From Chloroflexota bacterium (lineage in GTDB: Bacteria; Chloroflexota; Anaerolineae; 4572-78; J111): DNA of 64,000 bases. A model generated the notes under the pieces. It worked only from the letters and a program-made list of their open reading frames with translations, was not told where the DNA came from and did no database searches. The stretch is taken from NCBI GenBank assembly GCA_016860845.1, contig BOKF01000040.1, positions 1 to 64,000 of the forward strand, read 5' to 3'. Positions 59,880 to 64,000 of this stretch are shown here, in pieces. The number at the start of each line of letters is the position of its first letter. Position 1 is the stretch's first letter. The translations under genes and the position numbers were made by a program.

Positions 59880-60226
59880 GATTGCATCTCCTGAGACCTC
59901 ACCCCCTCCCCCTCTCCTGGGAGGAGAGGGGAAAAGAACTCAAGCGGAAAGCTCATTTGACGGATGGGCCGGTACTTGGGTGATGCGCCATTTTGCCAAG
60001 TGGCCGACTCCTCCTGCCTGGCTCGGCCATTATCCCTTAGCCGTTTTTGGGCCGCTTTGATGTCGCCGCCGAAAAATTTGTCAGCCAGCGCATGCAGCCC
60101 TTGATGACCAATCCAGGCCATCCAGGGCGTTAAAAACGGGTAGAGCTTGCCGCACCTGGGACAAGGATGGGTGGGCGCGTATTTCTGAGCGACGGCTTTA
60201 CCGCCAAGCTGTTGAGGGGTCAACAT
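59876..60226 (-). CDS. Zinc-finger-like protein, 116 aa
   Basis: HPCPRCGKLYPFLTPWM with WIGHQGLHAL gives a C-x2-C...H-x4-H layout, a classic small zinc finger. The last 25 residues (FSPLLPGEGEG) come from a C/G-run palindrome that has entered the gene's 3' end. Possibly DNA-binding. Confidence 0.65.
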   Translation of the reverse strand: MLTPQQLGGKAVAQKYAPTHPCPRCGKLYPFLTPWMAWIGHQGLHALADKFFGGDIKAAQKRLRDNGRARQEESATWQNGASPKYRPIRQMSFPLEFFSPLLPGEGEGVRSQEMQS

Positions 60227-60492
60227 GCGGGCCTCCCTCGCAAAATCTGCTCGATTTGCGAATGGGGCACATCGGGGACCAGCTCGGCAATGAGGTACTG
60301 GCCATCCTCGGACTGGACAAATTCGACGGCGGAAAGCCGGTGCTTTTTGGGCAGCAATTGGGGCGGGTAGAGGTAATCCAGCACGGCTTGAGCCACGTAG
60401 CCGGCAATCAAACGGCGGGCCGGATCGTAGACGGCGGGCAAAGTCTTTGTTTTTTGGGGCCGTTTTTGTGGTATAATGTGCTTACTGCTCAT
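60220..60492 (-). CDS. Hypothetical protein, 90 aa
   Basis: Good ribosome site (AAAGGAAAG). Basic N-terminus (IIPQKRPQKTK), alpha/beta body with ELVPDVPHSQIEQILR. No family recognised. Confidence 0.6.
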   Translation of the reverse strand: MSSKHIIPQKRPQKTKTLPAVYDPARRLIAGYVAQAVLDYLYPPQLLPKKHRLSAVEFVQSEDGQYLIAELVPDVPHSQIEQILRGRPAC

Positions 60493-60516
60493 GGTCTTTC
60501 CTTTCGCTTGGGTGGG

Positions 60517-60720
60517 CTATGAGTTTAATTTCATCAGGGCCGTATCGGGTTCAGGCTCCCGAGCGGCCTTTTTTTGTTCTTCCTGGGCGCAGGCGACAAT
60601 CTGGGCCGTGAATTGGCGGGGGCCGTGGGGCGTGGTGATCGCGGCGATCCGTTCTACGGAAAAGCCGGCGGCAACCATGCGCCGGATCATTTCGATGATG
60701 TCAGGGTCGAGGGGGGGCAT
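60517..60720 (-). CDS. Small helical protein, 67 aa
   Basis: MPPLDPDIIEMIRRMVAAGF, with an HTH-like region GFSVERIAAITTPHG. Start 60720 follows AAAGGA; a coupled start at 60759 (ATGA overlap with the upstream stop) is also possible and would add 13 residues. Confidence 0.55.
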   Translation of the reverse strand: MPPLDPDIIEMIRRMVAAGFSVERIAAITTPHGPRQFTAQIVACAQEEQKKAAREPEPDTALMKLNS

Positions 60721-60755
60721 GATAAAAAATCCTTTCTTTGTGATAGTTTGAATGG

Positions 60756-60905
60756 TCATTTCAGGACCTCGCTAAAAAATTCAGCGAATTGGGACAGGAT
60801 CAGCAGCAGGACCAGCACGCCGATCAGGGCGGCGAGCAGGGCCAGCCAGATGTTGTCATTGGGCCGGGTGAGCCGTCGCCACAGGGCGCGGAGTTTATCT
60901 TTCAT
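60756..60905 (-). CDS. Micro membrane protein, 49 aa
   Basis: MKDKLRALWRRLTRPNDN basic head, one helix (IWLALLAALIGVLVLLLIL) and an acidic tail. Starts in the end of the 109-aa gene. Unknown. Confidence 0.55.
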   Translation of the reverse strand: MKDKLRALWRRLTRPNDNIWLALLAALIGVLVLLLILSQFAEFFSEVLK

Positions 60906-61224
60906 TCATCCACTCCTCGACGATCCGCCTTTGAACACGGTCCCACTTGACGCCAAGAGTTTCTTTGACATATCGGATCGTTGCCGAGGGGTCATCAAGG
61001 ATGGCTTGCTGAATGGCCTTTTTGAGACAGCGGCTTTTGCCTTCGTAACCGGCCAGGGGGATGCCAAGTGAATGGTTGTGATTTTCGCGCACCAGGTCGC
61101 GCAAGCAGACGATTTGCTCATAGGTCCAGTGCTGGGGAGCCAGGCGCAGCGCCTCGTCAATGTACCAATCGTAATCAAGGCGAAGATACTCTTCTCCGCG
61201 AATGAGGATGGTTTTAGCGTTCAT
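60895..61224 (-). CDS. Hypothetical protein, 109 aa
   Basis: Begins MNAKTILIRGEEYLRLDYDW. Helical, with a C-terminal HTH-like end (YVKETLGVKWDRVQRRIVEE). Overlaps the small clamp-motif gene upstream by 4 nt. Unknown. Confidence 0.6.
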   Translation of the reverse strand: MNAKTILIRGEEYLRLDYDWYIDEALRLAPQHWTYEQIVCLRDLVRENHNHSLGIPLAGYEGKSRCLKKAIQQAILDDPSATIRYVKETLGVKWDRVQRRIVEEWMNER

Positions 61225-61391
61225 CGTTTTACCTCGTTCTTTTGGGGCATTTCAAAAAGGGACAATTGCTTTGGCGCGGATGGCTGCGCCTTGAAGGGGT
61301 CAAGCTGGACGCTTTGGGCCACCCCGCTGAAAAGGGGCAGGTCATTTCCACGTGGAAAAAGGGAGATTTGGACGGGTTTCTGTTTCTTCAT
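61221..61391 (-). CDS. Micro protein with two sliding-clamp-binding motifs, 56 aa
   Basis: From MKKQKPVQISLFPRG at 61391 (TTGAGG upstream). Two motifs match the beta-clamp consensus QL(S/D)LF: QISLF (about 8-12) and QLSLF (about 43-47), in a polar, otherwise disordered chain. Clamp-binding peptides recruit or block DnaN partners. First gene after the element's strong promoter, so expressed early. A role in taking over or blocking host replication is a testable guess. Confidence 0.65.
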   Translation of the reverse strand: MKKQKPVQISLFPRGNDLPLFSGVAQSVQLDPFKAQPSAPKQLSLFEMPQKNEVKR

Positions 61392-61439
61392 TTCTGGCCT
61401 CAAGTGTGGCGAGCGGCGGCGCTCGCTGGGTTTGAGTCC

Positions 61440-61484
61440 AGTATAGCAGAAGTTCTTGCACGTGTCAATACCCTTGCAAGAACT
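61440..61484 (-). promoter_or_regulatory. Strong leftward promoter overlapped by an inverted-repeat operator
   Basis: On the minus strand: TTGACA (61468-61463), exactly 17 nt, TATACT (61445-61440). An inverted repeat AGTTCTTGCA (61451-61460) / TGCAAGAACT (61475-61484) surrounds the -35 box. A repressor bound there would block RNA polymerase. It drives the small-protein operon beginning at 61391. Confidence 0.8.
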
Positions 61485-61490
61485 CGTTTC

Positions 61491-61515
61491 AAAAAAAAGC
61501 GGCTTGGGGCCGCTT
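61491..61515 (-). terminator. Rho-independent terminator after the HTH gene
   Basis: AAGCGGC-CCCAA-GCCGCTT with T-run of eight on the minus strand. It overlaps the last codon of the HTH gene and separates it from the promoter at 61440-61468. Confidence 0.85.
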
Positions 61516-61960
61516 AATTTCGAGTTTTCTTTTTGCGCCGGTACTCGGCCACGTCGGGCCGTTTTAGCTCATACGGCAAGCCGTTCTCATCCAAAAGAGG
61601 GGCTTTACTGCCCTTCGTTCTGCGGTTCTTGTAGATGTCAGCGCAGTAAGCTATGTCGGCCTCGTTGACTTCCATCGGGTAGCTCTCCCCGATGATTTGG
61701 ATGTAGCGGTTACGATAAATCCAAGACTCTATTGTGGCTCTTGGAATGTCGTATTTCTCGGCGGCTTCAGTCAGGGTGATAGGCTGGCCAATGAGATGGC
61801 CAAAGCGTTCCTTGAGGATGTCGTCTTTGGTTTGCATGGTGGGTTCAAAGGTTGTGACCATAAACTCCCCAGTGTGTAGTTTAGTCAGTTCTATCTTATC
61901 ACCTGGAGGCATGTTGGTCAATAGATTTTTTGTCAGGTCAAACGAGACTACTTTGGTCAC
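61514..61960 (-). CDS. Helix-turn-helix regulator, 148 aa
   Basis: An HTH stands at about 58-85 (ITLTEAAEKYDIPRATIESWIYRNRYI), of the excisionase/MerR-like type. N-terminus has a small swapped-hairpin-like strand region (MPPGDKIELTKLHTGEFMV) resembling an AbrB-like piece; the C-terminus is basic. Closest regulator to the promoter with the inverted repeat, so it is the first candidate to bind it. Overlaps the zinc-ribbon gene by 4 nt. Confidence 0.7.
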   Translation of the reverse strand: MTKVVSFDLTKNLLTNMPPGDKIELTKLHTGEFMVTTFEPTMQTKDDILKERFGHLIGQPITLTEAAEKYDIPRATIESWIYRNRYIQIIGESYPMEVNEADIAYCADIYKNRRTKGSKAPLLDENGLPYELKRPDVAEYRRKKKTRN

Positions 61961-62334
61961 GTTTCCTCATCGTCTTTCCTGATGATGCGGTACATCGTAG
62001 AGCCTGGCTGCACGTAATGAGCCATCATCGCCTGGGCGCGGGCCGGGGTCAAGGTGGGTTCGGGCTTTGGCTCTTTGGGCGGCGTTTCTTCAACGTCTAT
62101 TTTTCTCAGGTCAAAAGGTTCTGGTTGAGGCGGCGGCGGGGGTTCGGGTTGAGGTGTCGCGGCGGGTTTTGGCTCTGCTTTGGCCGGCTGTGGTTGTGCC
62201 GGCACAACGCCATGGATGGCTCCGCATTTTGCACAGTAAATCACGGCAAAAAAGCCAACGGTTTTGGCCTCTAAATAGTTAATGCCTTGCGCGTTACAGA
62301 AAGGGCAGCGCATGGGGGTCGAAGTAGTAGTCAT
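61957..62334 (-). CDS. Zinc-ribbon, Pro-rich protein
   Basis: 125 residues. MRCPFCNAQG and YCAKCGAIHG form a C-x2-C...C-x2-C ribbon. A Pro/Glu-rich middle (QPEPPPPPQPEP) leads to a short folded end. Last gene of the element on the right, 34 bp from attR. Unknown. Confidence 0.65.
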   Translation of the reverse strand: MTTTSTPMRCPFCNAQGINYLEAKTVGFFAVIYCAKCGAIHGVVPAQPQPAKAEPKPAATPQPEPPPPPQPEPFDLRKIDVEETPPKEPKPEPTLTPARAQAMMAHYVQPGSTMYRIIRKDDEET

Positions 62335-62367
62335 GGGAGTGATCCTTATTCAATTGGCCAATTGAAC

Positions 62368-62396
62368 CAGGTGGGCAGTACAAGACTCGAACTTGT
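62368..62396. repeat. attR, 29-bp direct repeat
   Basis: Same 29 bp as attL. Here it is part of the intact tRNA-Val gene, whose 3' half is provided by the element after crossover. Confidence 0.93.
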
Positions 62397-62445
62397 GACC
62401 TCCTCGGTGTAAGCGAGGCGCTCTAACCAACTGAGCTAACCGCCC
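62372..62445 (-). tRNA. tRNA-Val (anticodon TAC)
   Basis: GGGCGGTTAGCTCAGTTGG opens the gene. The acceptor stem pairs GGGCGGT with ACTGCCC (one G-U). The anticodon loop CTTACAC lies in stem CCTCG/CGAGG, so TAC. D-loop and T-loop (TTCGAGT) are standard. The CCA end is not encoded. It is the integration target of the element. Confidence 0.96.
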
Positions 62446-62650
62446 GGAACTGCTAAAATTATACCAAAAGAGCGCAAAATCAGCGAATCGATGGATGGGC
62501 GAATGGCGGATAGAAGATAGAGGATAGAAGAGGGAGGATTTTCATGGCAAAGGACGTTAAGCTTTCGATCCACTATCTACTATCTTCCATCTACCATCTT
62601 CCTTCTTCCCACTTTTGCCCCTCTCTCACCCTTACAGTAAAATCGGAGGC
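62446..62650. other. Noncoding gap with an inverted repeat and promoter-like site
   Basis: GATAGAAGATAGAGGATAGAAG (about 62511-62531) is loosely mirrored by CTATCTACTATCTTCC (about 62575-62590). TAAAAT at 62637-62642 lies 8 nt before the GTG start at 62651, another candidate leaderless start. Confidence 0.5.
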
Positions 62651-64000
62651 GTGAAACCTCAAACACTCATCGCCGGCCTAATCATTCTCCTATTAGCTGC
62701 TGGTGCGATCTTTTTTACCCGCGCCTGGTGGCACGAAACATTGTTCAACCTCACCGGCGAGGAGGCGACCCTGCCCCAAATATCCGGGGTCATTCAATAC
62801 GGGCTGACTCGCCTCCAGCCGCCCCTGCAAACCGGCGCTGACGTGCCGGTGCAGTACGCCGATCTGAACCCTTATGGCGTCAACACCTTCCTGCAAAACG
62901 AGGTCGAGCCGGAGAAGCGGGAAAAGGCCCTGCGCATGATTGCCGAGGCCGGTTTTAAATGGATCCGGCAGGAGTTTCCCTGGCAAGACATTGAAATTCA
63001 TGGCAAGGGCGATTTTGAAGATCGCCGCCACGAGCCGTATCAATCGGCCTGGAACAAGTACGACCAGATAGTTGACCTGGCCGAAAAGCACGATCTCAAG
63101 ATTATGGCTCGCCTCAGCACCCCTCCAGCCTGGTCGCGGGCGCTGACCGACACGGTCGGCACCTTTGCCCCGCCGGACAACTATCGCGATTACGGCGATT
63201 TTGTCGAGGCAGTGGCAAGGCGCTACCAGGGGCGGATACCGGCCTACCAAATCTGGAATGAGCCAAACATCTACCCGGAGTGGGGCGTCTATCCCATTAA
63301 TGCCGAGGAGTACACGGCGCTGCTCAAAGAAGGCTATACCCGCGTCAAAGCGGCTGACCCTGAGGCCATTGTAGTGATGGGGGCGCTGGCCGCAACGATT
63401 GAGCTGGACCGGGTCCGCCGCTACGATACCAGCGGCCAGCCGACCAGCCCCGGCGGCCTCAGCGACGTGCTTTTTTTGCAGCAGCTCTACGATGCCGGGG
63501 CCGCGCCCTATTTCGACGTGCTGGCGATGCAAGGTTACGGCCTGTGGAGCGGTCCAACTGACCGGCGCATGCAGCCGCGCGTGCTCAACTTCTCCCGTCC
63601 TCTTTATGTGCGTGATGTGATGGTCCGCAATGGCGACGCCCACAAAGCGATCTGGTTGAGCGAGTTGGGCTGGAACGCCGTGCCGCCGGAGAGCGGCATT
63701 CCGCCCGTGTATGGTCAGGTGACGCCGGAGCAGCAGGGTCGCTACGCCGCCCTGGCTTATGAACGGATGGAGCAAGAATGGCCCTGGCTGGGCGTCGGTT
63801 TTTACTGGTTCTTCAAGCAGGCCGACGACCGGGAACGGGCCAGCAACCCCCAGTATTATTTCCGCATGGTCGAGCCGGATTTTACACCCATGCCGGTTTA
63901 CCAGGCTATGCAAGCGCAAGCGCGCAAGCCCCCGGCGATGTATGCCGGCTGGCATCAGGCCAATCACTGGGCCGTTATCTACCGGGGCGATTGGCAGCCT
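62651..64000 (+). CDS. Membrane-anchored glycoside hydrolase-like protein (partial)
   Basis: 450 residues visible; the gene continues past the window. GTG start. One N-terminal helix (about 5-23) anchors it outside. A TIM-barrel of the GH5/GH39 clan A type follows: GVNTFLQNEVEPE, KWIRQEFPW, ARLSTPPAW, the acid/base in QIWNEPN (Glu204), GLWSGP, and the nucleophile in AIWLSELGWN (Glu338). It should cut beta-linked sugars. Substrate unknown. Confidence 0.82.
   Translation, partial: MKPQTLIAGLIILLLAAGAIFFTRAWWHETLFNLTGEEATLPQISGVIQYGLTRLQPPLQTGADVPVQYADLNPYGVNTFLQNEVEPEKREKALRMIAEAGFKWIRQEFPWQDIEIHGKGDFEDRRHEPYQSAWNKYDQIVDLAEKHDLKIMARLSTPPAWSRALTDTVGTFAPPDNYRDYGDFVEAVARRYQGRIPAYQIWNEPNIYPEWGVYPINAEEYTALLKEGYTRVKAADPEAIVVMGALAATIELDRVRRYDTSGQPTSPGGLSDVLFLQQLYDAGAAPYFDVLAMQGYGLWSGPTDRRMQPRVLNFSRPLYVRDVMVRNGDAHKAIWLSELGWNAVPPESGIPPVYGQVTPEQQGRYAALAYERMEQEWPWLGVGFYWFFKQADDRERASNPQYYFRMVEPDFTPMPVYQAMQAQARKPPAMYAGWHQANHWAVIYRGDWQP

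Larger units (their letters stand above)
35155..62396. mobile_element. 27-kb integrative element in tRNA-Val
   Basis: Bounded by a 29-bp direct repeat (35155-35183 and 62368-62396) of which 24 bp are the 3' end of tRNA-Val. A tyrosine integrase lies 6 bp inside the left copy. Almost every gene is on the minus strand. Content: regulators, ParM/ParR-like pair, RepA-like ATPase with iterons, Spo11-like protein, tiny membrane proteins, collar-domain adhesin, FtsK ATPase, glycosylation enzymes. No relaxase, VirB4, terminase, portal or icosahedral capsid seen. It could be a conjugative element using FtsK-type transfer, a filamentous-type provirus, or something new. Confidence 0.92.

Noticed and set aside
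35184..62367. Classical T4SS conjugative element
   Set aside because: No VirB4, relaxase or coupling protein of VirD4 type is visible; only a FtsK-type ATPase and a loosely VirB6-shaped protein.
62693..63967. A 424-codon open frame on the minus strand
   Set aside because: It is antisense to the glycoside-hydrolase-like gene, whose frame shows catalytic motifs (WNEPN, SELGWN). High GC leaves long open antisense frames.

Overview
The window looks like anaerobic bacterial chromosome, most likely Chloroflexota (Anaerolineae-like), interrupted by a 27-kb integrated mobile element. The taxonomic guess is an inference from protein style: Thr/Pro-rich 'TPTPT' linkers, DATATAQA repeats, GC-rich codon use, and an acetogen-type Hdr/Met gene set with selenoproteins. 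No rRNA or classic marker gene is present to prove it.

Positions 1-13,500 hold ordinary chromosomal genes: a nuclease-fold-like unknown, an ABC transporter pair, a UbiA prenyltransferase, a Nudix-like protein, an FMN-binding protein, a YacP/NYN ribonuclease, two histidine kinases, a repeat-rich membrane protein, a lipoprotein with two OB-like domains, a membrane-anchored protein and ComEC. A decayed comM fragment follows. Intergenic spaces carry many long inverted repeats.

Positions 14,092-30,822 form a redox/C1 cluster: a MetV-MetF fusion, a CBS-ACT protein, HdrA, MvhD, a giant HdrA with a GltD-like NAD(P)H module inserted, a second MvhD that needs selenocysteine (in-frame TGA), MetV, MetF, an HdrC-HdrB fusion and an unknown. 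SelD, itself with an in-frame TGA at its active site, lies just downstream. The set resembles the MetVF-HdrABC-MvhD methylene-tetrahydrofolate reductase complex of acetogens, but doubled and rearranged. Together these genes would pass electrons from NAD(P)H through flavin and Fe-S centres to methylene-THF and possibly a low-potential carrier. HtrA-like protease, Upp, an EamA transporter and an orphan HsdM-type methylase follow.

Positions 35,155-62,396 are an integrative element bounded by a 29-bp direct repeat that is the 3' end of tRNA-Val(TAC); the intact tRNA is at the right edge. A tyrosine integrase sits next to the left repeat. Nearly all genes run leftward. From right to left: zinc-ribbon and HTH regulators; a consensus promoter overlapped by an inverted repeat; many small proteins including one with two sliding-clamp-binding motifs; a ParM/ParR-like pair; a Spo11/Topo VI A-like protein; a RepA-like ATPase with iterons inside its gene; small unknowns; DUF4417; a GT39-like glycosyltransferase; a cassette of tiny membrane proteins plus a phage-tail-collar adhesin; large secreted/multi-TM proteins; an FtsK-type ATPase; an O-antigen-ligase-like protein; YdjM; integrase. 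No relaxase, VirB4, terminase or icosahedral capsid gene is recognisable. The cassette invites comparison with filamentous-virion or pilus modules, so this element is the best candidate for an undescribed system.

Right of the tRNA is the start of a membrane-anchored glycoside-hydrolase-like protein that runs off the window.
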